Assembly: GCA_014529385.2 (NCBI GenBank)
Contig: CM043955.1
Coordinates: 141,080,640 to 141,144,639 of the forward strand
DNA: 64,000 bases
Origin: Adiantum capillus-veneris
Taxonomy: Eukaryota > Streptophyta > Polypodiopsida > Polypodiales > Pteridaceae
Direction: 5' to 3'
Within the stretch, counting starts at the first letter, position 1, and every line of letters begins with the position of its first letter. Below, in pieces: positions 12,197-24,724 of the stretch. The notes below the pieces were generated by a model. The model worked only from the letters and a program-made list of their open reading frames with translations. It did no database searches and was not told the DNA's origin. The position numbers were made by a program, and so were the translations under genes.

Positions 12197-15100
12197 TTAA
12201 AAGTATACAAAATGTTTATGAATCATCTTCCAAAAGAGAGAAATAGAATTGTCGTTTGTGGATGCGTTGGCTTCATCATCTTCGAATTCGTCATCCTCCA
12301 TCTCATCATCTTCATCATCATGACAATCACCCTCGCTAAGACTTGCGGCCGCCAGACTTGAATCATGGATCTCCCTCTCCTCTTTCTCCCCCTCATCCAA
12401 AGTAGGAGGTGGAAGAGGGTCGAAGATGATCTCCACTTCATTAGTGACAAAAATGGTTCTCCCCCAAGGTGTTATGGGAATTATGAACCAAAATTTTGGT
12501 TGGTGGATTGCTAGGATATAGATGACCTATAGAAGAGAAGCTCATACAATATGGTTTAGGTATATGAGTACTCTACCTTTGGTATGCATCCTCGTGCATA
12601 CTCCCATTCTTTGTCGGTGATGTCTTCTTTGTGCGCTTTTGCTTCGGTCATTCTCTCATGAATCCACTCCGCACTAATGAGATATGGGAAACATGCAAGG
12701 TGTCTAGGCACTGGGGGTGCCCCATGTACTTGTTTCCATGCTTCTCTCTCTTGCAAACGCCTTGCCTTTGCCATTTTCCACGAGTCCACCCACTTGGTCA
12801 TAACCATTGCATGGATTTGCAAAAGTTATTGACCACTCAGATTCATATCCATGTTATAATTTTCCCTTTCCACTTGGCAAGTGTGAAGTCATTCTTGCAT
12901 CCTCGTCGTATGACCACATGCGAGGCATTGAAGGATTAACTTGTGCCAAATACTCTGAGATGTAAACAAATGCCTCTTGCACAATCCCCCCATCGGCCAT
13001 ACATGCCTCTGGTTGAGCTCCTAGCCGCACAAAATCTTTGAGAGTCTTTAGAAATCTCTCTAAAAAGAACATACATTGTGTGTGCACTACTCCACATATA
13101 GCAATCTCCTCCACCACATGAACCAAGAGGTGGATTTGACTAAGAAGGACCAATCGAGGAAATGCATCCTCAATGGCACACACAGTTTTTACTGCAAGTG
13201 TTTGAGCAGCAGGGATAGCATCTATTTTAATCTCCTTGGAGCTCACAAATCTGCAAGAAAACACACAATAATATACTAAATGCTAGTTGAGGCTATTGTG
13301 TACATAAAAAAAGTGTAGTTGAGTGGACTTTTGTGGTGTACCTTACTAGCTCTCCAAGTTTAAAAATAGCATCCTTGACTTTTTTGTCTTGACATATACA
13401 CATACTCACTGTCAGAATGAACTACAATGTACATTAGAGGAAGGGAAAGTGAGAGAAATTCATACACACAAATCATATGTGTCCTTAAAAAACAAACAAT
13501 AGAGAGAATAGAGAAAGGGGCATTACCTAAAGCATCTTGTGCAAATCATGGGAATTTAACCCATACAATTGAACGCTTCCACCTTTCTTCGCTTTTGTGA
13601 AAACTCCCTTTAGCAACCGCATGTATCCTGTTGGTGTGCAAATGGACGCAACGGTACCCTTCACTTTGTCCAATTCTTCTTTGGCTAGCATCCATGGCGC
13701 TTTAAGGAGCACAATCTTCCCATTGGGGGCATGACGTGGAGTAGCAGAGGCGGGGTGACGTTTCAAGACCCTCAAATCCTCCCTCGCCCCCAATGAGTCC
13801 TTCTTGCCAATAATGTGGTCCCACAGGGTGTAGGTCCCACAAGGTGTAGGCTATATTCTTGAATATGTGCATGGGATCCAAGAGGTGTTGTATTTTTAAG
13901 TCCTTCCAATATGGAAACCTGAAAAATATGGAATACCTTGACATACCTTTGGGTGGAGTACTCGGAGAGGGATTGTTGTTGTAGTGATCTTCCCAAATGG
14001 TTGCCCAATTTGCCATCGTGAGCTTTAGAGGTGTCTTTCCATTTGTTAGAGCCTTGTGCTTGCTATGACCTTGGGGTAAGAAATGATGGTTGTTTTGATA
14101 GATTACCTTGCGCAAGGCATCTGGCCTCTCTGTCACCAATGATGACCCACAAGTAGGACAGGCATTGTGGCCCGATGTGGACAACCATGCATGCATATCA
14201 TATCGTTAGAGAGAAGCTTCAAACTAAAGGGACAGAGAATAGAGAGAGAAGGAAAAGGGAGATACCAGAAATCTCTCCAAAGCCCAAGATAGTCGTCCAT
14301 AGTCCACATAAGGATTCCCCTCAGAATGGCTTCTCTCCCCCTCTTTGCAAGTGAGACATCTACAACAGGGATGCCTCTCCATAACTCCTCCAACTCCTTG
14401 ATGAGGGGCTGGAGGTAGATGTCAATATTCGACACTTTGTACTTCCGTGGCACAAGCAAGAAAATAAGTATATTGCCCTTCTTGGTTGTCTCCCATGGTG
14501 GAATATTGTAGTTGACGATCACCACAGGCCAAGTGCTTTATGAAGTAGACTTAGTTCCAAAGGGGTTGACACCATCAATTTTGCTAACCCAAGCCTCAAG
14601 TGTCAAGGATCCAAACCAAACTCTGGCCATTGACTTTTAAATGTGCCTCCATGTAGGTGAATCGACACAGACATGCATCATTCCATCATTTGAGTGGTGG
14701 TTGGCATGCCACACGAGAAGCTCCATGGCGAACATGCTTTTAAACATGTGTTGAATTTGAGGGATTAATGGAAAATGTCTCAATACCTTGCAGGGTAGGT
14801 GCACCCCACTCTCTCCAGTCTTGTAGCGTGCTTCCCCACACACGGGACATGAGGTAGCATGTGCATGCTACATTATAGTATGCAATCATTGACTCATGCA
14901 TGGATGTGCAAAAGTCATACTCCATGTCAAGTGCAGTGACATACGATCTAGCTCGTCCATGATCCGGAGGCATGTGGTGATCTCTTGGCAACATGTTTCC
15001 CATCAAACTACAACAAACAAGCGTATTAGTACAGTTACAAGGAGGCACCATGAAGCAAGAGAGATGTATAAAAAGCCATATAACAAAATTACCCGAGGAG

Positions 15101-15481
15101 TACATCGATACTTGCATTGCTCCAACCAAATTTTTCTTGCAAGTTGAGGACTTCCAACAATTCTTGGAGCATCGAGTACTACGCACCGTCATAAAGAGGT
15201 GTTCGGGCACTCGTCATCAATCTGCCCTTCGTTGCAGCTGTCCATCGAGTGCATGGCTAACAATCCTCCTGGCACACGTCGTGTTCATGAGCGAGTAACT
15301 CATCACACATGTCAAACAGGTGCTCATCCTCTACCTCAAAGTGCGACTGAGACGCCAGAGGAGAAGCTCTCAAAGTAGAGCTAGTGGGAGGGTCACCATG
15401 CGATGCACCTAATTCATCCAATAGCTCTTGTCTCTGCCGTTTGGCCTTGCGCATAGTGCACCACCACCAACCATAGACCAA
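12197..15481 (-). pseudogene. CACTA (EnSpm) Tnp2 transposase pseudogene
   Basis: Minus-strand pieces follow the order of plant CACTA Tnp2 proteins. 15.48-15.21 kb: acidic N-part then TPLYDGA, a stop, and LLEVLNLQEKFGWSNAS. 14.84-14.64 kb: zinc-ribbon region CGEARYKTGESG and VLRHFPLIPQIQHMFKS. 14.53-14.13 kb: NYNIPPWETTKKGNIL and DIYLQPLIKELEELW. 14.20-13.70 kb: GHNACPTCGSSLVTERPDA and FFRFPYWKDLKIQHLLDPMH. 13.79-13.53 kb: TPTGYMRLL and LNSHDLHKML. 13.26-12.85 kb: a DUF4218-like part (QIHLLVHVVEEIAICGVV, MFFLERFLKTLK). 12.82-12.56 and 12.44-12.20 kb: C-terminal basic then strongly acidic tails. Several likely introns (a GGTAATTT donor near 15.09 kb) remain, but stops and frameshifts make it non-functional. 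CACTA termini were not located. Confidence 0.8.
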
Positions 15482-16369
15482 TGTGGCACCTCCTCAAGCA
15501 AGGGGTGAGTGGCTCTCTCATCTCTCCGAGCACTTTTTCGAGGATGCCAAAGCCCTTCGTTCTCCACGTGCTCCAAAGAAATGCACCTCAAGCAAGGAAT
15601 TTCTCTTTTGTGTTTGGCGAAAGAACAAGGGAGTTTGTCCTTGAGCCACCGATCACGTTATGGACCGTTCGGAGGGCCACGATTATCCCAGTCGACATCT
15701 TGCATACGCGCGAAATAGAGATTATATTTAATTCAAAAAAAATTTAACCATATGTGTCCTAAAAAATAAAAAATTAATTAGAAAAAATAGTGACAATTAC
15801 ATATTTCAAAAAAAAAAGAGAAATAACTGAAAATTCAAAGAGAATAAAGTGCACGAGTGCTACAATTTTTTAAAAACTAAAGTGCAATCAATGCTTTTAC
15901 TAAATGGTTTAATTTTTTATCACAAATGATACAAAAAGATTAAAACATGCATTAAAAAAACATCTAAAAGTCATACAAATAAGAGTACTCTAATTATTTA
16001 AGTACATGTTAGTATAAAATATTCAATAAGAAAAATTAAACAAAAGAAAAGAATCGTTAAAAAAATTAGAAGACTAAAAATGACATTATGTCTATCTAAG
16101 GGTGGAGGGGGTTGGTTTGTACCTCCCCTCCCTCTCCTCTGCTACCTCGAATACGTTTGTATCCGTTTGAAATTAATGATGTGTTAATAGACATAGTAAT
16201 CACTGGAGTCTAAAAAACAAAGAAGGACAGAGTATGCCACGTATTTGCGGCATACTTTGCCCTCTTCTTCTCCGCCATTGCACCTGCACCAAGCCTAACC
16301 CTCCCTACTCCACCTCCCACACCTTCTACCTCTCTCTCCCTTGTCCAGATCTCCCCTCCTTCTCCCTCC

Positions 16370-16512
<143 letters not shown>

Positions 16513-16680
16513 TTTCAGTTCGTTTGCGAAGGAGTCTTTGAACGGGGCTTATCGTGATTGTGATAGGACTCTCAACCTAACGGTCAACCATATCTACAAC
16601 TTAAGGTAATCACAACACCTCCCCCCCTCGTTCCCTATTGTATTGTACTCCATACACACACATATAAACATGCGCGTGCG

Positions 16681-16742
<62 letters not shown>

Positions 16743-16998
16743 TATATGCATAAAGATAGAAACAATATGAGATTAAGAAGTGCACAAACCTCATTTATTT
16801 GACTGATTGATGCAATAGGGATTATTGTTAATGATTTTTTAAAGTAGGTTGCTTAGTGAAATATATGCAATCTTCTCATGCGTTGTTGTAAACTTGTTTG
16901 CTTTGTTTGCAAATGGATTGTGAGAGAAATAGATAAAGAAATAGGTTGAAGTAAATAAAATAGGAAAAAACTTCAGAAATGAAAGAGGGAGATAGGAA

Positions 16999-17049
16999 TA
17001 GAGAGAGAGAGAGAGAGAGAGTGTAGAGAAAGAGAGGGAGAGAAATAGA

Positions 17050-17100
<51 letters not shown>

Positions 17101-17126
17101 TAGAGAAAGAGAGGGAGAGAAATAGA

Positions 17127-17171
<45 letters not shown>
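16999..17171. repeat. duplicated (GA)n block
   Basis: Three GA arrays are separated by the same interruption (GTGTAGAGAAAGAGAGGGAG then AAATAGACAAAG), at about 17020 and 17097. The block therefore grew by duplicating array plus interruption. It ends exactly where the copia LTR remnant begins. Confidence 0.9.
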
Positions 17172-17173
<2 letters not shown>

Positions 17174-18300
17174 TACCATATACATGTGGTAGTGATGTGT
17201 GTGAGCACACTTAGGACCACTGAGACATTTTTCCCTCACTAGGAGGTTTTTTCCCCCGTGCATTGTACATACATCCACCATTTTAGGGATAAATATCTTT
17301 CCATTGCACACTAAGTAAAACACACTCTGTTGTGTGCCTTCAGCTTCCTTCATCTTCTCCAAGCTATGTATGTTTTTGTGCAACCCTAATTCCAATAATT
17401 GGTATTAGAGTAGGTTGTGTCCTCCCGGGCTTAGTCGCCAACAACTCCAGCACACGCCTGCTCACTTTCTCTGAATTTTGTGAGCTTTGTGAGCGTTTGC
17501 AGGTTGATAAAAATTTCAGGCAAGCTCGAAGAGCTTAGTATGCTCATATTTTTTATTCGGGCTCATTTTGGTCTCCGTTTGCACTACAGACAGTGTTGCA
17601 CATGCTATTTTGTCATTTTGTGCATAATTTTTGTCAGTGTCGTTTTCTGCATAACAGGTCCCTACAGTTTTCTACGGTTTAGGGTATATAGCACGTGTTG
17701 TTCCTGCTCTGTTTCTCCTCTTTTCAGAAAGTTTTCACATCAGGTGCAACATTTACTATGGCTGACAACAACACAGATAGGTTCAAGATGGGGACAATTA
17801 CCCTATGTGGGCTTACATGATGCAACATGTTCTTGTGTCAAAGGGCATCTAGAATATTGTGCAGGGCATTGATGTACATCCCGGTTCTGAGGATGTAGGC
17901 GATGTTGAGAATGTTGCAGGTCTTGCTGCAAGGAAATCTTATGTTAGAGGGATGCACACGCTCATGCGTTGATTGCATTGTCTTTGAAGCGCACCATTAC
18001 TCCTCACATTCGTTCAACAAAATCTGCAAAACAGGCTTGGGATATTTTGGATGGTTTTTATGAAAGCCGCAATGAGGAAAAAATTGCATTGCTGCATAAA
18101 GAGCTGGAGTCAAAGATTATGCATGAGGAAGATGATATGGACACTTTCCTTGATGGTGTCAAGGATATCAATGAACAACTTATTTCTGCAGGTGAAGTCA
18201 TTTTAGATAGTTCCCTTATGCAGACTTTTCTTAATGCCTTGCCAGACTCGCGCTAGACTCTTACCAGACTTTTGCTACTAGTACTTGGAGACTCATGATC
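17172..18300 (+). mobile_element. 5' fragment of a Ty1/copia element (LTR, primer site, gag)
   Basis: 17172-17393 matches the LTR of the copia element at 21.7-42.1 kb in inverted orientation (GGTTACCATATACATGTGGT ... CTAATTCCAATAA). It is followed by a mutated tRNA-Met primer site (TGGTATTAGAGT in place of TGGTATCAGAGC) at about 17400, the same leader, and an ATG at 17761 (MADNNTDRF). A gag piece at 17969-18256 reads MIALSLKRTITPHIRSTKSA and KQAWDILDGFYESRNEEKIA, close to the copia gag at 41.19-40.29 kb. Stops and frameshifts occur before this piece. The copy ends near 18300; no 3' half or second LTR is seen, so it is a truncated relative of the larger element. Confidence 0.8.
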
Positions 18301-18537
18301 CAAGGTGTACGCATCTATCGCACATGTCAAAGCAAGGGACTTGCCGTACACTGTGTGCGAGCCACAAATGGCTGCAAGCACACAACTAGATTAATCTAGC
18401 AAACTTAAGAGAGCAAGGGTGTGTCACTCACCACCCTACGCTCGCCTTCGTGGAGGATTCCTCGTCATGAAGAAGAGGGAGCTACCGTCGTACCGCACTC
18501 AACTGACTCACCATTGCCGTGCCATTGCAATGCTCGA

Positions 18538-18539
<2 letters not shown>

Positions 18540-18571
<32 letters not shown>

Positions 18572-18628
18572 TCTCTCTCTCTCTCACGGATACACACACA
18601 CACACACACACATACACACACACACAAG
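18540..18628. repeat. (CA)n-(CT)n-(CA)n microsatellite
   Basis: A CA run, a short CT run at 18570-18584, and a second CA run with one TA interruption. Confidence 0.9.
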
Positions 18629-18629
18629 G

Positions 18630-20670
18630 AGATGGAGATGGAGCAAGAGCACTCTTCAATTGCATAAATAAGAGAATGAGTGATTTTTAGGTTTAGGTGA
18701 CTTTGTTATGAGCTCACCCATTCACACTTGGGCGCCTATGCTTAGCCAACTACCCCTTGAATGTTTTAGTTAGAGTGCGCCTCTCATCGATGATCACTCT
18801 TACCCTTTTCCTATTGGACCAACAAGCTCGGCCCATAACTACTAGAAGTGGATGCCGGTGGTTAACATTCTCTCCTTCCTGATGTAGATTCGACCCTCGG
18901 AATATAATAGTGTAGCATCGGGATCCACGATAGGCGTATCTGTAGTAGTAGAAGAAAAACAACATTGTGAAAGCTCAAAGGTAGCATGTGCAGGCGTGCA
19001 ATAAGTGAGATGCATACATAATATTCTAGGAAATGCAAAAAAAAATAAAATGAATTGTAACATTGCCAACCAGAACAAGTGTAGTACCTGAATATAATTC
19101 AATTGAGTTAAGGTCTATTAGGTTGACTCTAAGAGAAGTTCACAAGAGCTAGGGCTAAAGTAAGTACTAGATTGACCAACGTTAATTAAAAAATGTCGAC
19201 TAAAGAGTAGTTAACCCTAGGAATGCTTGTCGGGGTCTAAAGACTAGTGATCTTGTTACTTATACCACTTAAGTGTGATCAATATAAAATACAAGGAATT
19301 CTGTGCTATTTGCTTTCTCTTTTTGTTGTTGTTGTCATAATTGCTACAATTAGCTGGGGGACTCGAGGTCTCAAATACCAACAGCAGCTGGGAGACTCGA
19401 GGTCTCAAATACCAGCTTGAGCATAAACTAGCCGGGAGACTTGAGGTCTCAAATACTAGCTTAACACATGGACTTCCACAACACAAGTCACACTTACGTG
19501 GAATAATCTAGAGAAAACTATATCCTCATAGCCTAAAACATTACTAAAGTTACTACAATTAACAGACTATTTAAGAATTAAAGTCAGCAATTAAGTGGCT
19601 TAGTTTAGCCTAAGGTCCTGATACCTACTACAACCAACTAATAGACTAAACTCAAAGATAAGAATAATGTACTAGAAGTTTGAAAAAATTATAGCATCTA
19701 AATTGGCAATGTCACAACTTCATATATAATTTTATGCATTGTTAGAAACTCAAATGACAGGATGCAAACACGTAACTATGGAAAGCATAGATAAAAGGAA
19801 GTAGTACGCTTGATGTAATGGAGAACATCTGTTGTAACATGTAAACATCCATTGTCGTTGTCCTTTGAAGGCATCCTTATGTAGTCACCACCAAACATCC
19901 ATCTCTTGTAACATGTAAACATCCATTGTCGTTGTCCTTTGAAGGCATCCTTATGTAGTCACAAACTGCACAATAGTCACCACCAAACATCCACCTTCCA
20001 GAGGCACATCAGTGGAAAAAAAGAACTTTGCTATTCACTAAACTCTAAAACAAAAACACTCATATCGTACTAATCCTACCTACCCTCCATCGCTCGAGTG
20101 ATGAGGATCAAAGTAAGTGAAGGTTGGAGAGCTCGGTCGGTAGCTCTAAGACTAAACTGCCATCCCATCATCAAGGTAGGTGTAATCATCTTCGGTAAGG
20201 CCATGTGTCTCGTCTGTCTAATCACCATTATCGTCCTCGTCCTCTTCCGTGCAGAATAGTATTAGGAATGTCATGAGGCGTGCATACTCAGCCTGGGAAA
20301 AAGGGTAAACTTGGACAATTGGGGAACTTCTTGGATAGAATAGGGATCCGTCATAGTCAAGAGTCGGACCAGCCACTCTAACTCCTCAACCTTTCTCTCA
20401 CAAGCGAGTGTTTCAACCGAATCCCATTCAGAGGATATATGAGGATAACATAAATGCATTACTTGGGACAAGTAAAAAGAATATTTGTAACAATCAGACA
20501 TATCTGTGAACACAAATAGAGGATGGTTATGTGTTTAATGACATAGGTTTCTATTCCAGTGTACCTGATGTGACATGTGTAGGTCTGGGTCAATTTTGAC
20601 TAGTATTGTGCACACTCGTTTGCTAATTGCTCTTGCTCTTTTTTTTTTTTTTAACACTAGGGTGGTTAGT

Positions 20671-20672
<2 letters not shown>
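18630..20672. other. non-coding DNA with small tandem repeats
   Basis: No gene recognised in about 2 kb. It contains three imperfect units of about 40 bp at 19351-19465, each with AGACTCGAGGTCTCAAATAC. It also has a 74-bp-offset duplication at 19832-19888 and 19906-19962 (both TTGTAACATGTAAACATCC...). A T run (20639-20652) precedes a TA array. Confidence 0.5.

Positions 20673-20751
<79 letters not shown>
20673..20751. repeat. (TA)n microsatellite
   Basis: AT dinucleotide run of about 79 bp with a single G interruption at about 20712. Confidence 0.95.
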
Positions 20752-20755
<4 letters not shown>

Positions 20756-20839
20756 CCCTAAAATCGAAAAGCTCAAGGGTCAGGGAAAGAAGGGTAAGAG
20801 GGAAATAATTCAATAAGCTGACGTGAATGAAGACTCCCC

Positions 20840-21660
20840 CTTCCTTGGGTAGATCATACTTTAAAAGGATGTCATCACCTTTTGGAACCAGTTATTCCAA
20901 TTGGTAATAGGTGAGGATTTTAGCCAATAGTTCTCTATTACCTTGGGTGCCTCATTGAGTTGCAAGGGTGGTAAGCTACTCTCCCATGAACGAACTTGAA
21001 GTAGTGCATCAAGTACTAATTGAACAAGGGGAGGTGTTGAATCTTTTGTAGCTTCACGGAGGCTACCTATGGTAGGTGGAAGTTGTGTAAAAGCTTTTAC
21101 TTATATGGATGCATTGCATGAGGAGCTAGAAGCTTCATGGAACTCCCCCTTTCCTGAGCTAAGCCGAATAGATTGGTTTTGCCTTGGAACCCAAACTAGC
21201 TCTGGAATAGGTGTGTAGCATTTTGTGATCTTTTCCTTCCCACGGTCTTCCATCGGCTTCGGAATCACAAGCTTTGACTCACATGGTTTTGTAGTGGATA
21301 GAAAAGGACAGGATTTATGTTTAGGTACCCAAATTCGATCATTTCCATCATAGTAGCCTTGGGCTTCTAATAGTTGTTTGGAAATCCAACATGATTTGGT
21401 TTTCACCTTCTTAACCTGAGTGGACGCCTTCCTTCTAGGTTTCTTTTGTGAATTAACTTGAACCATAGGGGGGGTCTGATAACGATACCTTGGGGACCCT
21501 TGGTCAGATCACGTGGAGCCTTTGATGTAGCACTGTCTATCGTAGCCATGGAAGTTGAAGCTTTAGAGGGTTGTGCTACTGGAAAGGATGTTGTGACTTT
21601 TTGGATTGGCAATATTTTGTTGTTTTTTGTGTTATGAAGAGGTGATATTTCAGGTGTTAT
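20840..21660 (-). pseudogene. retroelement R1, downstream part (interrupted by copia insertion)
   Basis: The minus-strand frame continues the one that ends at 42056 on the other side of the copia element. GIT at 42.06 kb joins ITPEISPLHNTKNNK at 21.66 kb if one copy of ATAAC is removed. Downstream pieces read CWISKQLLEAQGYYDG and NDRIWVPKHKSC, then PELVWVPRQNQSIRL, then APKVIENYWLKSSPITNWNN. Two frameshifts or stops are present. I do not recognise a domain; the composition (Ser/Thr/Lys-rich, repeated WVPK/WVPR) suggests a linker or C-terminal retroelement region. Its partner piece is at 42056-43060. Confidence 0.55.
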
Positions 21661-21886
21661 TGTTGGAATTGGGTTGCAGAGAAACGCACACAGCTTGGAG
21701 AAGCTGAAGGAAGCTCAAGGCACACAATAAAGAGTGTGTTACTTAGTGTGAAATGGAAAGATAGATAGCCCTAGAGTGATGGGCGTATATACAATTCTTG
21801 GGGGGAAAAACCTCCTAAAGAGGGGAAAAATGCCCCGACGGTCCTAGTGTGTTCACACACATCACTACCACATGTATATGGTAACA
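21661..21886 (-). repeat. copia 3' LTR
   Basis: Begins TGTTGGAATTGGG and ends ATGGTAACA on the plus strand. It pairs with 41822-42048. Confidence 0.9.
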
Positions 21887-21964
21887 AATCCCCCCTCGAG
21901 TGATGCGATGAACGAGAGTTGGCACATGAGTAGAGGGAAGTGCCATGCCCTGCCAAGGACATGA

Positions 21965-24451
21965 TCATTCCACAAAGGCGAGTAAGCCCAAAGCTTTGCT
22001 GAAAGCTTCAAGCTTCTCACGAGACAATGCCTTTGTGAAAAGATCTGCAAGGTTGTCCTGTGTTGGCACATAAGCCAAGTTGGTCTCTCTAGCTGAAAGC
22101 CTCTCCCTGACATAGTGGTAATGCAACTCAATGTACTTTGTGCGAGCATGAAAAATTGGGTTCCTCGCAACTGCCAATGCGCTCTGACTGTCAGTGTAGA
22201 TAGTGTTGGCAATGTCCTGTCCAACACCCAAATCAGCCATAAGGCGTCTGAGCCATACACACTCAACCGTAGCTATGAAGACTGCCCTGTACTCAGCCTC
22301 ACAACTCGAAGTGGCCATAGTAGGTTGCTTCTTGCTCAACCATGATATACATGAACTGCCAAGCATGAAACAAAAACCACTTGTGGACTCTTGCATGTCA
22401 AAACAACCAGCCCAATCTGAGTCCGAAAAAGCATGTAAGTTTGGCGGCAATGATCCCCCCTTGGGATAAAACAAGCCAAGATGTAAAGTGCCACTAAGGT
22501 AGCGGAAAATCCTCTTGACAGCCTGCCAAAGACCCTGGGCTACGCATAAATCTGCTGACCTGTGAGATTGCAAATTGAATATGTGGCCTTGTGTTGCATA
22601 CATAAATGAGACAGCCAACAGCAGTTTGGTAAAGAGTGACATCAGCATGATCACCAACATCATGTAGACTGAACTTCAAACCTGTTTCCATGGGAGTGAG
22701 TGGCAATAGGTTTGCAATCCTCAAGTCCAAACTTACATAGCAATGTCTCTATGTAACTTTTCTGACACAAGGCAATACCACCATCACACTGCTTAAACTG
22801 TATACCCAAGTAATGATGCAACAACCCCAAATCTTTCATCTTGAAAGTAGCATTCAAATCAGCCTTAAATTCAACAATATATCTCTCATTTGGTCCAGTG
22901 AACAGCAAATCATCGACATAAAGAACCACAATGAGAAGTACATCACCCTCACACTTTACATACAATGTGATTTTCGTTGGACTGTTATGAAAGCCTCATT
23001 CAACCAAATGAGTGTGAGCTTTCTCATACCAAGCACGAGGAGATTGCTTCAACCCATACAAAGCCTTCTTACATTTGCACACTTTGTCCTCTTGTCCTTT
23101 TATGACAAACCGTGAGGCTGCGTTACATAAACTTCCCTAAATATGTCACCATTCAAGAAAGAAGTAACAATGTCTAATTGATGTACATCCCATCCAAAAT
23201 GAGTTTCCAATGCACATAGAAAATGCACAGTAGTCATACGACAAGTGGGAGAAAAATTCTCTTCATAATCTATGCCTTTTTGCTGTGCATGACCCTTTGC
23301 AACAAGTTGAGCCTTATGGAGATCGATCTCACCATCCGGCTTGCGTTTCAACTTGTAAACCCACTTTGTACCAATGGCCTTTTTGCCAGAAGGCAAATCA
23401 CATAAAGTCCATGTGTCATCTTCTATAAGTGCATCATATTCTGATTGCATGGCAGCCATCCAATTTTCTGAATTCTGTGCTTCATCAAAAGATAGAGGCT
23501 CCTCAACATCATGTAAGCTAGACACATGCAAAGCATAACAATCTGATTCATAAGATGCATGGCAAGAGCCTGAACGAGTACGACTAGACAAAGGTGCATC
23601 CAATTTACTGTCACGCAAAGTGTGCACCAGCCATTTTGGCATACCTCTAGCCTGCTCATTTTCAGCCCTTTCCTCATCAAGTACATCATGTACATTTGCA
23701 TCAGTAATAGGGTGATCTGTAACATTTTCAGAAATCCCCATAGGCTGTACATTTTCCTCATTGGAACTTACATTCGTATTTCCACCACTGAAAAGAGGCA
23801 ACAAAGTGTCATAAATGTCCTGTGAGCTTACATTACTGTCTCTAGTACATGACAACAAGGGTTGAACAGAATCTTCCACAAACACTACATCTCGTGAAGC
23901 CAGAATATGTTTTGTTTGCGGATGATACAACATGTAACCTTTGCTTTCAGCACTATAACCAACAAAAATACATTTGATAGCCTCATCATCCAATTTTTTG
24001 CGCTGTGTTTGTGGCACCAAAGCATATGCCAAACAGCCAAAAACACGCATGTGCTCAATAGAAGGCTTTCTATCATGCCATGCTTCATATGGAGTAATAG
24101 ACTACAAAGCTTTCGTTGGACACCTGTTTAGTACATAAGTGGCACACATGATGGCCTCAAGCCGAAAGGAATGCGGCAAAGCTTGACTTTTGACCATACA
24201 TCGTGCCATTTCCGTAAGTGACCTGTTTTTCCTCTCAGCAACACCATTTTGCTGAGATGTATAAGGCACTGTACATTGGTGTTTTATCCCACGACTAGCC
24301 AGAAATTCATGAGACATATACTCCCCCACTTGATCGGAACGGAGGGTGCCCATAGTACATTTCGATACATTTTCAGCCATAGCCAGAAATTGTTTGAAGC
24401 ACATAAAAACTTCGGACTTTTCTTTAAGCGGAAATAGACATGCATGCCTGG
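21965..24451 (-). pseudogene. copia pol: integrase C-half, reverse transcriptase, RNase H
   Basis: From 24451 leftwards the frame resumes inside the integrase core (HACLFPLKEKSEVFMCF). It continues with the rest of the core (LRSDQVGEYMSHEFLASRGI, QQNGVAERKNRSLTEMAR), including the second catalytic Asp context and the E of NGVAERKN. 24050-23100 has a linker and then the reverse transcriptase (WMAAMQSEYDALIEDDTW, KWVYKLKRKPDGEIDLHK, QLDIVTSFLNGD). 22965-22660 has the catalytic VVLYVDDLLFTG motif. 22663-21965 is RNase H (SSCEAEYRAVFIATVEC, IYTDSQSALAVARNP, then a TKALSREKLE tail). Frameshifts at about 24.1, 23.1 and 22.66 kb and stops (for example after CPTKAL) break it. Length and domain order are normal for copia. 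Confidence 0.9.
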
Positions 24452-24483
24452 CATTAGGAGAAAGTTGGACTCACTTTTGGGCC
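24452..24483 (+). repeat. Element 1 left terminal inverted repeat
   Basis: 32 bp, a perfect inverted match to 39649-39680. It shares its first 12 bases and the GGGCC near its end with the left end of Element 2 at 54515. Confidence 0.95.
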
Positions 24484-24724
24484 TTTCAGTTCTAGAGAGA
24501 GAGTGGCGCTCGACCAATGAAGAAGAGAATAACGTTATGTTGAAAATCGACATTTTCGAGTCAAGCTCTTTTAAAAGAAAGGGAGGAAATATTATTTTTG
24601 TTCATCAAATTGCACAATTTCACGCTTTCAAGGCATGAATGCCGTAAGTCGTACTAACTCTGTACCGAGGAATTTCAAAACTTTCATTGAAGACTCTATC
24701 TAGTATCTTTGTTCCCGCCCAAAT

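Noticed and set aside
16839-17395. Ser/Leu-repeat proteins on the minus strand
   Set aside because: Translations of the GA microsatellite block and LTR.
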